In this document: positions 1 through 8,169 of the stretch, one piece after another
Layout of the letters: the number at the start of each line of letters is the position of its first letter
Position numbering within the stretch: position 1 is the first letter of the stretch
From: an uncultured Chitinophaga sp.
GTDB lineage: Bacteria > Bacteroidota > Bacteroidia > Chitinophagales > Chitinophagaceae
Assembly: GCF_946479755.1 (NCBI RefSeq)
Contig: NZ_CAMLHC010000031.1
Span: 1 to 64,000 of the forward strand
Reading direction: 5' to 3'
DNA: 64,000 nt
The notes under the pieces: model-generated
The model's input: only the letters and a program-made list of their open reading frames with translations
What the model was told of the DNA's origin: nothing
Database searches by the model: none
Program-made: the position numbers and the translations under genes

Positions 1-103
1 CTTTCCGGTTGATGGTGGAGCCGAGCTGCTCGTTGAGCCCGCAGGCCTGGAAGCCTACGATAGAGGCGATTGCGATAGCGGATCGGAAAATATGTTTAGT
101 CAT
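1..103 (-). CDS. SusD/RagB-type outer-membrane lipoprotein, 5' fragment
   Basis: Only the first 34 codons lie in the window; the rest runs off the left edge. The fragment reads as a lipoprotein signal peptide: a Lys/His/Arg start, a hydrophobic stretch and a lipobox FQAC with the Cys at about residue 21. It begins 24 bases after the stop of the SusC gene on the same strand, which is the standard order of susC-susD pairs in Bacteroidota. SusD proteins form the lid on the SusC barrel and bind glycans or peptides outside the cell. The family call rests on position and the lipobox, not on the SusD fold, which is not visible here. Confidence 0.75.
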   Translation of the reverse strand, partial: MTKHIFRSAIAIASIVGFQACGLNEQLGSTINRK

Positions 104-127
104 GATAGCAGTTTTAAGGTGAATGGT

Positions 128-3082
128 TTACAGGGAGAACAGGATGCCGAGCATAACCGTTCTGGCAGTTGGATACGGACCGTATTCAATGCCGAAGGAG
201 GTCACACCATTCACGTTTTTGTCGGTATTCACTTCAGGATCGAAGCCGCTGTATTTGGTGATCACGAAGAGGTTCTGGCCGGTAGCATATACGGCGGCGT
301 TTTTCAGGACGCGGCCTACATTCCCGATGTTATAGGTGAGTGTTACGTTATCCAGTTTGAAGAAGTTGCCTTTTTCGAGATAACGGGAAGACACGGTGAT
401 AGGATTGGAAAGCGCTTCGCCGTTGCCCAGGATAGACTTCGCGATGTTGCGGGAGCCGAGGTTACCGATAGGCAGTACGGTATTGGCGGTGTTGTTGTAC
501 ACTTCATGACCGAAGGCGCCGTGGCCGCTGGCTGCCAATACCCATTTTTTGAATACCAGTTCGGTGTTGATACCGAGGAGTACTTTCGGGTTGGGGTTGG
601 TGAGGTAATACAGCGTATTACCGTTGTCGGCATATTGGGCCTGACCTTTGTCATCGAAGCCTTCAAACTTGCGCACATAGAAGGTGTTCAGCGGATAGCC
701 GTTGGCCAGCCTTTGAGCGGTGGCGCCGGACACGCCCTGGCCGCTGATGGCGCCGGTAAGCACCGGAGGACCGTCATAGTTTTTGAGTTCGTTATGCAGG
801 AAGGTACCGTTAACGCCCAATGTCCAGGTCAGGTCTTTCTTCCGGATGATATCGCCTTTAAGGGATATTTCCACCCCGTTGTTGATTACGTTGCCCGGCA
901 GGTTGATCCAGTAGGTAGATGCAGGTGCCGGCTGGATGGCGGGGAAGCTGAACAGCAGGTTGCTGGTATTTTTATAGAAGTAGTCTACGCTACCGTAGAT
1001 GCGGTTATCTACCAGGCCGAAGTCGATACCGGCGTTGAACTGTTTGGAGCTTTCCCATTTCAGGTTGGGGTTGGCCACATTGGTGAGGGCGGCAGATCCG
1101 GAAGCACCCAGGCCGTATTGTTCCTGTGCGGCGCCGGCAGGGAATTCCTGGTTACCGGTGGAACCATAACCTACTCTCAGGGCGAGGTTGCTGATGGTTT
1201 TATTGCCTTTCAGGAAATCTTCGCCGGTGATGTTCCATTTGGCAGCAAAGGACGGGAAGTAGCCGTATTTGTTGTTGGAACCGAATTTACTGGAGCCGTC
1301 GGCCCTCAGGGTACCGGTGATGATGTATTTGTCATACAGGTTGAAGGTCGCTCTTCCGAAGAAAGACTGCAGCTCGGAGCTGGGGTTGCGGAAGGAGCTG
1401 ATATTGGTATTGGCCTGTGCGGGCGCCTGGAGGATGTCGGTATATTTTACAGCATAAGTCGGGAACCCGGTAGCGCCGAGGCCCATACCAAAATAGTCGA
1501 ATTTCTGATATTCGTGGCCTACTACGGCGTTCAGGCTGAAGGCCGGATTGAATTGTTTGTTGAAGCTCAGGGTGTTGGTCAGCAACTGGGTAGTCAGTTC
1601 AACATTGCCATAATAAGCCAGCCCCTGTTTCATGATACCGGGGATGTTGATAAAAGAAGCTACCTGTGTCTGTCTTTTGCCTACCTGGTGGTTGATGCTG
1701 TACAGGGCACGGTACTCCCAGTTATCATTGAATTTATAGTAGGGGGATACACTGGCCAGTATATAGCTGATGTTCACTTTATCGTCGTAGGCCTGAGACA
1801 TGGCTTCCGGGTTAACGGCACTGCCTTCGCCGAGGATGTTCAGCGAGCCGTCGGCGTTCCGGAGAGACATGGTTGGGTTCCACTGCAGGGCCATGCTGAT
1901 AAGGCTGCCGGTGAAACCGGCGTCGTTGGTGATGGGCGCCAGTTGCTCAGTGGTTTGGGCGGCCATGATGTTGTAATCAATGCCCAGTTTTTTGCTTTCA
2001 AGGAATTTGGTCTGGCCGTTGAGGGTGGCGGTATATTTTTTCAGGCCGGATTTTTTAACGATGCCTTCCTGGTCCTGTACGCCGAACGAGGCGCGGTAAC
2101 GGCTGGTTTCGTTGCCGCCGCTCATCGCCACGTTGATATTATGGGTGATGCCGGTGCGGAGGATGGATTTCATGCCGTTGGAACTGCTGCCGTAGTCGCC
2201 GCCTGACAAATTGTAGGTTTTCAGTGCGGAGCGGTATTCATCCGCATCGAGTACGTCCAGCTGTTTCATGATATTGCTGGCGCCAACAGAATAGGCTACG
2301 TCCAGGCGGGTGGGTCCGGGAGTGCCTTTTTTGGTGGAGATGATGATAACGCCGTTAGCGCCACGGGAGCCGTAGATGGCGGTGGCGGAGGCGTCTTTCA
2401 GCACGTCCATGGAGGCGATATCGCTGGAATTGATGAAGTTGAGCGGGTTGGCGTCCGGTGTTTGTCCAAGGCCGCTGACATTGATGGCGGGCCGGGCTAC
2501 ACGTCCGTCGAGGGGTACCCCGTCAATCACATACAGGGGCTGGTTGCCGGACCTTACGGAAGATACGCCCCGGATACGCACGGTGGCGGAAGCGCCGGGA
2601 GCGCCGCTGTTGTTGAGCACCATCAGGCCGGACACCTTACCCTGTATCAGCTGATCGGGGGCGGAGGTGATACCGCGGTTGAAGTCTGCGGCTTTCACCT
2701 GGGAGATGGCGCCGGTAATATCTTTTTTACGCGAGGTACCGTAACCTACCACCACCACGTCGGTGAGGGTGGTGTTTTCGGCCACCAGCTTTACGTCTAC
2801 ATGTGTTTTGTTGGCGATACTGACTTCCTGAGCGGTTTGACCGATAAAGGAGATAACCAGGGTATTGGCGGCGGGGCCAACGGATACCTTGAAATTACCG
2901 TCAGCATCGGTGGTGGTCCCGCTTTTAGTGCCTTTGATCTGCACGGAAGCACCTGGGATAGGGGAGCCTTTGTCATCTGTAACTTTACCTGTCACGGTCC
3001 TGTTCTGGGCCATGAGCAGACCCTGTAACAACATGAAACATGTGCACAGGAAAAGATGCCTGAAAAGTCGTGTTTTCATCAT
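128..3082 (-). CDS. SusC/RagA-family TonB-dependent receptor
   Basis: An outer-membrane barrel that imports oligosaccharides or peptides with its SusD partner, powered by TonB. The 984-residue protein has a signal peptide (about 1-25), a carboxypeptidase-regulatory-like domain (about 28-115, starting VTGKVTDDKGSPIPGASV), a TonB-box-like stretch and plug domain (about 110-235, including VVVGYG and the SusC signature GANGVIIISTKKG), then the long barrel. Length is typical of SusC. The next gene downstream is the SusD start; upstream lies a TPR/DUF6377 regulator likely to control it. No glycoside hydrolase is seen in the window, so the substrate cannot be inferred. The 5' leader is long (about 210 bases from the predicted promoter). 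Confidence 0.96.
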   Translation of the reverse strand: MMKTRLFRHLFLCTCFMLLQGLLMAQNRTVTGKVTDDKGSPIPGASVQIKGTKSGTTTDADGNFKVSVGPAANTLVISFIGQTAQEVSIANKTHVDVKLVAENTTLTDVVVVGYGTSRKKDITGAISQVKAADFNRGITSAPDQLIQGKVSGLMVLNNSGAPGASATVRIRGVSSVRSGNQPLYVIDGVPLDGRVARPAINVSGLGQTPDANPLNFINSSDIASMDVLKDASATAIYGSRGANGVIIISTKKGTPGPTRLDVAYSVGASNIMKQLDVLDADEYRSALKTYNLSGGDYGSSSNGMKSILRTGITHNINVAMSGGNETSRYRASFGVQDQEGIVKKSGLKKYTATLNGQTKFLESKKLGIDYNIMAAQTTEQLAPITNDAGFTGSLISMALQWNPTMSLRNADGSLNILGEGSAVNPEAMSQAYDDKVNISYILASVSPYYKFNDNWEYRALYSINHQVGKRQTQVASFINIPGIMKQGLAYYGNVELTTQLLTNTLSFNKQFNPAFSLNAVVGHEYQKFDYFGMGLGATGFPTYAVKYTDILQAPAQANTNISSFRNPSSELQSFFGRATFNLYDKYIITGTLRADGSSKFGSNNKYGYFPSFAAKWNITGEDFLKGNKTISNLALRVGYGSTGNQEFPAGAAQEQYGLGASGSAALTNVANPNLKWESSKQFNAGIDFGLVDNRIYGSVDYFYKNTSNLLFSFPAIQPAPASTYWINLPGNVINNGVEISLKGDIIRKKDLTWTLGVNGTFLHNELKNYDGPPVLTGAISGQGVSGATAQRLANGYPLNTFYVRKFEGFDDKGQAQYADNGNTLYYLTNPNPKVLLGINTELVFKKWVLAASGHGAFGHEVYNNTANTVLPIGNLGSRNIAKSILGNGEALSNPITVSSRYLEKGNFFKLDNVTLTYNIGNVGRVLKNAAVYATGQNLFVITKYSGFDPEVNTDKNVNGVTSFGIEYGPYPTARTVMLGILFSL

Positions 3083-3085
3083 AAT

Positions 3086-3198
3086 GTGGATTTTTGAGCA
3101 GTGAATGAACTGTTCTGTTTACCGTGGATTTAAAAACTTAGATTCAAATTGGTTGCTGAATGTGGAGACCTGCTCGACATGCTGAACAACGTGGATTT
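3086..3198. repeat. Three GTGGATTT repeats in the susC leader
   Basis: GTGGATTT occurs at 3086-3093, 3124-3131 and 3191-3198 (AAATCCAC in the direction of susC transcription). The second and third copies share the longer GTGGATTTAA. All lie between the predicted promoter and the susC start, so they would be in the mRNA leader. Their role is unknown. Confidence 0.5.
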
Positions 3199-3298
3199 AA
3201 TAAATTAACTGGTTTACGTGGGCGGCAGTGATGCCTTGATTTAGATTCTTTTATTGGCTTTTAAAATTTCAGAATTTTGGTTTACGCTTCCTTTTAGC

Positions 3299-3329
3299 CA
3301 AAGTAAGAAAGCAATGATCAGGTGAACAA
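3299..3329 (-). promoter_or_regulatory. Predicted susC promoter
   Basis: On the minus strand TTG (3327-3329), a 20-base spacer and TTACTTTG (3299-3306) fit the Bacteroidota pattern of a -33 TTTG and -7 TAnnTTTG, with one mismatch in the -7 box. The remaining sequence of the 380-base gap between 3083 and 3463 is A/T-rich with no reading frame worth calling. Confidence 0.45.
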
Positions 3330-3463
3330 CTAATACAATATAAATATAGAAAATAAAAGGCTATTTTGAGTATATTCTGTTGTTATCATTTTGAAAGACA
3401 ATTGATTACAAACAAATATAAATTTTAAATATATTGACGGTATCAACCCCTTTTTACCTGTTT

Positions 3464-5065
3464 TCAGAGGGCTTTTATGGCCATAACCCGGTTTTCGAAT
3501 TCTTCATTGGGTACTAAAGAGCGTTTTTTGATTTTGGTTTTATAGGCGTAAATCGTGTTAACGGAGTACTCCAGTATCCGGGCAATTTTTTCATTATCAG
3601 TGATGCCTATACGAATCAGGGCAAAAATCCGGAGATCGGTATTTAATAGTTCATCTTCCCGGAGGACCACCCGGTTGGCCGGTTCAAACAGGTCATTAAA
3701 TTCTGCTACAAAATGTGGGAATATCTTCAGAAACACCCTGTCAAAATTGGTGAAAAGATCCTCCCGCTCCTGCCGGATATTGATATTATTTACAAGATAT
3801 TTTACCTCACTGGGTTTGTTGTCGGTTAATTTTTGCTCAAGGGCATGTTTTAATTTTTCGATCTTGCTGATATAAGAGGCATAGATATTAAAACAGTAGC
3901 CTACGTATTCTTCTTTTATTTTGTTGGCCTCGAGCAACTGGTTATTGATTTCCTGTTGTTTGAGATGGGCGGCGGTGATGATTTCCTGCGCTACTTTCAG
4001 TTTGCGCACCTGCCGTGTAACGGTGATGGCCAGTATCACTACAGCTATCAGCAATAAGGTAACGATAGATGCATAGATGAGTAATGACTTGGTTCTTTCT
4101 TCAGCGGTATTGATCCTCTCCTGCTCAATGATGGGTAAAATACTACTAACCTGTACTTTGCGTTGCCTGGCGCCGTAAAACACGGCTTCTGCAATCGCCT
4201 TTTCAATGAAATGAGAGGCATTTTTAATATCGCCCTTTTCAAACAGCAGGGTGGCCAGGGTATACATCGCCATGGTCTCCTTGGTTGACGATTTGATGTC
4301 TGCGATGGCGGAACGGTACATCAGTTCTATAGCGGTATCTGACTGATGGGCATGCAGGTAGATATACCCCAGCGTACAGGCGGCAACGGCCAGCTGCCGG
4401 TAGTTGAGACCCGGCTGGTCCAGGTTGGGGTAGCTGCCGCGGGCGGCGGCCAGGTTGCCCATCTTATAATACTGTAGCCCTTTGTTGTACTGGTATTCAA
4501 AAGACGAGGGAGACATGAGGTGGAGGGCGGAGTCCATATATACGCTGCCCTGGTGGATGTACGACGGGGAATAATACCGGTCCTGGTTGTAATCGGCCAG
4601 GTCATAGTAGAACCGGCTTTTCATCAGGTAGTATTGGGAACGGATGCTGTCGGGCATACCGGTTACATCGAGGCTGTTGAGAAAGGCGGAAGTTTCCGTG
4701 AACATGCCGGAAGACAGCAGGATGAAGCCTATCCTGGTACGGGCGTAGGTGAGCCGCAGCGGGTCCTGCATTTCGCCCGCCAGCTTTTCCATCAGCCGGG
4801 CATATACAAAGGCGGAGTCAAAATTGAAAACCTTGTATTGTTCATACAAGAGCTGGTATATATGATAGCGGGCGCCCGGATCGGCGCCGGTATTGGCAAG
4901 GGTGCGCCGGATGCTGTCAATGCCTTTTATTTTCAAGGCGTCATAGACAGGGGCATTTTCGATGCTGCGGTTTAACTCCTTCAGCAAGCTATCCTGTGGA
5001 GATTTCCCAAACACATACACCTGCAACATCAGCAAAGCCATCAGGCAGCCTAAGATACGCGTCAT
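3464..5065 (-). CDS. TPR and DUF6377-type membrane regulator next to susC
   Basis: A 533-residue membrane-anchored regulator. It has an N-terminal signal peptide (about 1-20), a long helical TPR-like region (about 30-300), one membrane segment (about 325-347, LLIYASIVTLLLIAVVILAI), a coiled-coil stretch (about 350-380), and a C-terminal region ending in a LuxR-like helix-turn-helix (IRIGITDNEKIARILEYSVN, about 485-505). This layout matches Bacteroidota proteins annotated DUF6377, often encoded beside SusC/SusD genes. The likely role is to sense a periplasmic signal and regulate the neighbouring susC-susD pair; that is inferred from position. The start was chosen because the signal peptide begins there. 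Confidence 0.85.
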   Translation of the reverse strand: MTRILGCLMALLMLQVYVFGKSPQDSLLKELNRSIENAPVYDALKIKGIDSIRRTLANTGADPGARYHIYQLLYEQYKVFNFDSAFVYARLMEKLAGEMQDPLRLTYARTRIGFILLSSGMFTETSAFLNSLDVTGMPDSIRSQYYLMKSRFYYDLADYNQDRYYSPSYIHQGSVYMDSALHLMSPSSFEYQYNKGLQYYKMGNLAAARGSYPNLDQPGLNYRQLAVAACTLGYIYLHAHQSDTAIELMYRSAIADIKSSTKETMAMYTLATLLFEKGDIKNASHFIEKAIAEAVFYGARQRKVQVSSILPIIEQERINTAEERTKSLLIYASIVTLLLIAVVILAITVTRQVRKLKVAQEIITAAHLKQQEINNQLLEANKIKEEYVGYCFNIYASYISKIEKLKHALEQKLTDNKPSEVKYLVNNINIRQEREDLFTNFDRVFLKIFPHFVAEFNDLFEPANRVVLREDELLNTDLRIFALIRIGITDNEKIARILEYSVNTIYAYKTKIKKRSLVPNEEFENRVMAIKAL

Positions 5066-5128
5066 AAATTTTGGAATGATAAAGTCACTGGTCCGGACTA
5101 AATTTAAGCGACTTTTTTGATATATTGG

Positions 5129-5578
5129 TCATTCCCCAACGCGTTTGAGGCTATAGTTCAGAGAGCCCGGGATAGATTGTCTGTCTTTGTCCAGCTGGCG
5201 GAGCACATCTCCTGCCCTCCGGTAAAAACGCTGGAGGTTCCGGTCTTTGTCGGGATTGAGTTGAATGATCTCTGCATCTTTGTCTTCTTCATCTCCATGC
5301 AGCACCTTATAATTGCCTTCGCTGTTAAAAGTCTGGTCTTTCCCGCCTACCCCCTGATAGGTTTCCTTTAGTTTGAAGGTATGTTCTCCGCCGGCCCCGT
5401 TATCTTCAAGGATCAGCGTAGTAAGGATGCCGCTGCAGTCTGCACAGGGCAACGTGCCGGTATAGGCGATCCGGGCGGGTGTAACCGTTGTACTGTCTGA
5501 ATGACCGGCTTGCTGGCCGGAGCGTGAATGTTGACAGGCAAAAAGGGCAATGGCAGGTAATAACAGGAGGTATTTCAT
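5129..5578 (-). CDS. NlpE N-terminal domain lipoprotein
   Basis: A small lipoprotein resembling the N-terminal domain of NlpE, which in Enterobacteria takes part in copper and envelope stress sensing. The start at the ATG at 5578 gives a clean lipoprotein signal (MKYLLLLPAIALFAC); a longer frame adds 14 residues that would spoil it. The family's key stretch TGTLPCADCSGI with its CxxC is present at about residues 39-50, followed by the usual LKETYQG segment. The mature protein is about 135 residues, so the C-terminal domain of E. coli NlpE is absent, as is common in Bacteroidota. Same strand as the phytase-like gene upstream, 59 bases away. Confidence 0.85.
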   Translation of the reverse strand: MKYLLLLPAIALFACQHSRSGQQAGHSDSTTVTPARIAYTGTLPCADCSGILTTLILEDNGAGGEHTFKLKETYQGVGGKDQTFNSEGNYKVLHGDEEDKDAEIIQLNPDKDRNLQRFYRRAGDVLRQLDKDRQSIPGSLNYSLKRVGE

Positions 5579-5637
5579 AACGATGAATGGTTTTTCCCGT
5601 ATAACAACCAGGCCCGGCATTTAGTTAATACCTGCGG

Positions 5638-6789
5638 TCAGGGAATCAGCTCAAAGACAAAAAACTGGCTTTCCTCTGCAGCGGAGAAATTGTTATCTGC
5701 CACAAACACCAGGCTTTGATGGCCATTGGGTAATACGGGCCCGAAAGTTACCCCTTCAATGTTATCAATATATTTCCCGAGGGAAGCAAAATCGAAAAGT
5801 AAAGATTTGGTAACGGTCTTCACACCGGTGGCGGTCTTCAGGGAATTCACCCGGCTGATGTCGGTAGCGCCGTGCAGGTCTGTGAGGAACACTTTGATGG
5901 TACAGTCTTTTATGCCGGAGGAGAAGGACCGTTCTATGGACAGCAGGCGGTCATCGGCCAATACCAGGATGTCGGAGATACCATTTACTTTAAAGGCATT
6001 GGCAGGAACGGCCGGGTGGGCCACTGGTTCCAGGCGGTAAGCATACTGGGCGACGGGCTGCAGGGTTTTGTTATCATATTTAATCAGCCTGGTCAGTGCG
6101 GTAGTGTCTCCTACTTCTGCGCGGGGACCGTCTTCATAACGAGGCTCTTCCAGGCTTACGAAAGTGTAGCGGTAGTTTGGTGTGAAGCCCAGGCCTTCGA
6201 AAGCGCCGTTGCGGCGTGGACCGTTTTCAGTGGCTTGCATGCGGAACTGCGCCGGCAGGGCAAAAGAATCGCGGTAGTGGCCATCCGGCGAAATTTCATA
6301 CACGCCGGGATTAGTGAGGATGGTGTCTTTGCTGTTCACTATCCGCTCTCCTTCGCTGCTCCATACAAGGCAGTCTTTTTTAGCGTTGTAGCGTAGCGCT
6401 TCAGGATCGGGAGTGAGGGCGGCATTTACTTTCGCGCCTGGATAGGGGTGGCCGTTCTGTTGCAGCAGCGTAGTCATGCCGGTAAAGCGGACACTGTCGA
6501 ACGATTGAGCGGAAAAATAAAGTTTAGCGGTATAAAAGCGGGCAGGCGCCTGTTCGGAGCGGTCGTCACAGATCATGTAATACTGTTGCCGGGAAGCGTC
6601 GTAATCAATGCCGGAAAGGCCGCCTGTAACAGCGTCCATGAAAGGCATATTGTGCGGGATGGTTTGCGCTCCGATGAAGCGGAGCTTTCCAAAGTGCGTG
6701 GTAACGGATTGGGTGGCTGGACGTGTGCTGGCACAACCGGCCAAAAGTGCCATGATCATAAGGCTCAGCAAAAACCTGGATATTTTCAT
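5638..6789 (-). CDS. Phytase-like (esterase-like) beta-propeller lipoprotein
   Basis: A 383-residue secreted lipoprotein: signal peptide with lipobox LAGC at about residues 16-19, then a domain matching the 'esterase-like activity of phytase' family. Recognisable stretches are GGLSGIDYD near residue 56, PDPEALRY near 127, FEGLGFTPN near 198 and DNIEGVTFGP near 340, all typical of this propeller family. The substrate is not known; many members are annotated from weak phytase similarity. Neighbours are on the same strand but the hairpin at 6804-6858 separates it from the small membrane gene upstream. Confidence 0.85.
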   Translation of the reverse strand: MKISRFLLSLMIMALLAGCASTRPATQSVTTHFGKLRFIGAQTIPHNMPFMDAVTGGLSGIDYDASRQQYYMICDDRSEQAPARFYTAKLYFSAQSFDSVRFTGMTTLLQQNGHPYPGAKVNAALTPDPEALRYNAKKDCLVWSSEGERIVNSKDTILTNPGVYEISPDGHYRDSFALPAQFRMQATENGPRRNGAFEGLGFTPNYRYTFVSLEEPRYEDGPRAEVGDTTALTRLIKYDNKTLQPVAQYAYRLEPVAHPAVPANAFKVNGISDILVLADDRLLSIERSFSSGIKDCTIKVFLTDLHGATDISRVNSLKTATGVKTVTKSLLFDFASLGKYIDNIEGVTFGPVLPNGHQSLVFVADNNFSAAEESQFFVFELIP

Positions 6790-6803
6790 GGCGGCAATTT
6801 AAG

Positions 6804-6858
6804 ACAATTACGAATTACGGGATCAGGCATTGCTGCTTCACCCGTAATTCGTAATTGT
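6804..6858. repeat. Intergenic inverted repeat, 18-bp perfect arms
   Basis: Arms at 6804-6821 and 6841-6858 are exact reverse complements around a 19-base loop. The arms contain the unit AATTACGAATTACG. The same unit appears singly at about 17699-17710 (GGTAATTCGTAATT) ahead of the lipocalin gene. It could end transcripts of the gene at 6874-7026, but has no strong T tract. Confidence 0.8.
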
Positions 6859-6873
6859 TCAATCTTGATTGCA

Positions 6874-7026
6874 CTAGACAGCTCTGCCTCTAATAATGTT
6901 GATTAAGATGGCAATAATGGCAAGTACCAGTAAGGCGTGAATCAATGCGCCGGCAGAATACACAAAAAATCCAAGAACCCATCCAATGATCAGTATGACG
7001 GCGATGAGATATAACAGGTTATTCAT
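6874..7026 (-). CDS. Small lmo0937-type membrane protein
   Basis: A 50-residue protein with two hydrophobic helices (about 3-24 and 29-45) joined at a Gly/Ser turn, ending in an Arg-rich tail (IRGRAV). Start MNNLLYLIAVILIIGWVLGF and the pattern LGFFVY...LIHALLVLAIIA match the small proteins annotated 'lmo0937 family membrane protein', often seen in stress-induced sets. Too short for most gene callers. It is near the four-helix protein at 7281, another type often induced by stress, but on the opposite strand. Function unknown. Confidence 0.8.
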   Translation of the reverse strand: MNNLLYLIAVILIIGWVLGFFVYSAGALIHALLVLAIIAILINIIRGRAV

Positions 7027-7280
7027 GTTTTAAGGATTTGGTTCGTCTATACTCCTAAAAAATATATGCCAATGCTGATAAGCCCTTTATATACAATATA
7101 TAGCGGGAAGAAAGAATGTTGTAAAGGTGTGGAATCGCTTCCACCATACGGAGAAAAAAAAGGACGGATGGAACAATGGCCTCTAGCTGAACTGGCTGGT
7201 AATAAAGGCTGTGCGAAATGGTCGCATTTTTGGATCTGTGTTTACGGATACTATTCTTTAATCCTAAAATTTACCGGAAT

Positions 7281-7742
7281 ATGCAACAGCAGGAAATACT
7301 CGCCGAAGTACTCAGCGACCTCGTCAGGATCAACAACGACAGGGTGGAAGGATACGAGCAGTCGATTGAAGCAACAGATGATGTGGATTTGAAGGCACTG
7401 TTTCAGCGTATGATCGATGACAGCCGCCGGTATGCCTCCCAGTTGTACGACGAACTGGTGGCGCTGGGCGAGCAGCGGCACTTCGGCACAACGGCGGCCG
7501 GCAAGCTTTACCGTACCTGGATGGACATTAAGACTGCTTTTACCGGACATGACCGGCACGCTATCCTCTCTTTTTGTGAATATGGTGAAGATGCGGCGCA
7601 ACGTGCTTACAGCACCGCGCTGCGGTCAGATGTCCCGATGTCTTACCGCATCAGGGAACTGATCGCTAATCAACAGAAGGCGTTGCGGAATGATCACGAT
7701 ATCATCAAGACCTACAGGGATGTACAAAGGATCGTATATTAA
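7281..7742 (+). CDS. PA2169/DUF2383-type four-helix-bundle protein
   Basis: A 153-residue helical protein with a ferritin-like four-helix pattern: LSDLVRINNDRVEGYEQS near the start, DLKALFQRMIDDSRRYASQL in helix 2, then two further helices. This matches the PA2169 family / DUF2383, whose function is not established. The ATG at 7281 was preferred because the family begins at that point; the frame extends 21 codons further upstream without similarity. The region 7027-7280 between it and the divergent small membrane gene probably carries both promoters. Confidence 0.85.
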   Translation: MQQQEILAEVLSDLVRINNDRVEGYEQSIEATDDVDLKALFQRMIDDSRRYASQLYDELVALGEQRHFGTTAAGKLYRTWMDIKTAFTGHDRHAILSFCEYGEDAAQRAYSTALRSDVPMSYRIRELIANQQKALRNDHDIIKTYRDVQRIVY

Positions 7743-7770
7743 ACTTTTTTCTGTGCAGGAAAACGATCAT

Positions 7771-7830
7771 TGTTCATTTTGTTCAAACTGAAGCTAAATA
7801 CGGTTGTTCAGGAATAGCTTTTTATTTTTG
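7771..7830 (+). promoter_or_regulatory. TGTTCA repeats and predicted promoter, unit 1
   Basis: TGTTCA occurs at 7771-7776, 7780-7785 and 7805-7810, followed by a perfect -7 box TATTTTTG at 7823-7830. A TTG at 7804-7806 is 16 bases upstream of it, shorter than the usual 19-21. No protein gene follows before the terminator at 7896. Confidence 0.4.
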
Positions 7831-7836
7831 GATAGC

Positions 7837-7930
7837 GGTATTCCAATCATACTTATTTTTATAAGTAATATGGCAACTACGGGATTTTTCGGTACAAGGC
7901 TGCTTCTCCAAAGAAGCAGCCTTTTTTTAT
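7837..7930 (+). ncRNA. Candidate small RNA 1
   Basis: A start about seven bases after the -7 box and an end at the intrinsic terminator at 7896-7930 would give a transcript of about 90 bases with no convincing reading frame (a 22-codon frame from 7870 runs into the hairpin). Inferred from promoter and terminator only; no known RNA family recognised. Confidence 0.3.
7896..7930 (+). terminator. Strong intrinsic terminator
   Basis: Perfect 12-bp stem AAGGCTGCTTCT / AGAAGCAGCCTT (7896-7907, 7912-7923) with loop CCAA, followed by a run of T. It is about 155 bases after the stop codon at 7742, so it may also end the transcript of the 7281 gene. Confidence 0.8.
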
Positions 7931-7993
7931 GCCTGTAGGTGTACTGGTTTCAGGATACGGTATATGGTTATACGGGTCAAAAGCCAATGATTT

Positions 7994-8073
7994 TGTTCAC
8001 CATTGCTGAAATCTGTTCATTTTGTTCATTTTTGGTTCACTGCTTTTTTATACCAGTGTGCATCTTATCTTTA
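7994..8073 (+). promoter_or_regulatory. Phased TGTTCA repeats and weak promoter, unit 2
   Basis: TGTTCA at 7994-7999, 8014-8019 and 8023-8028 plus GGTTCA at 8034-8039 are spaced by about 10 or 20 bases, i.e. on one face of the helix. A -7-like TATCTTTA (one mismatch) is at 8066-8073. The arrangement repeats that of unit 1. Confidence 0.35.
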
Positions 8074-8079
8074 AAACTG

Positions 8080-8168
8080 ATTGAGAGAAGTTTATTACCC
8101 CTTGTAATATTGCTTTTTAACCAGCTATGAAAAACAACAAAGGTGGCCGCCAGCGCCACCTTCTTTTA
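8080..8168 (+). ncRNA. Candidate small RNA 2
   Basis: Inferred only from the weak -7 box at 8066 and the hairpin with a following CTTTTATTT at 8140-8168. No reading frame of note. The hairpin equally serves the thiamine operon on the other strand, so this candidate is weaker than the first. Confidence 0.2.
8140..8162. terminator. Bidirectional terminator at the end of the thi operon
   Basis: Stem AAGGTGGC (8140-8147) / GCCACCTT (8155-8162) with a seven-base loop, eight bases past the thiH stop. On the minus strand it is followed by TTGTTGTTTTT, a usable T tract; on the plus strand by CTTTTATTT. Confidence 0.75.
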
Positions 8169-8169
8169 T

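Noticed and set aside
92..2206. A 704-residue plus-strand open frame opposite susC
   Set aside because: It is the mirror of the susC coding frame; its protein has no domain pattern, while the minus-strand frame has the full SusC motifs.
7939..8130. A 63-residue frame between the two candidate RNAs
   Set aside because: It crosses the TGTTCA repeats and the weak -7 box and looks hydrophobic by chance from A/T-rich sequence.
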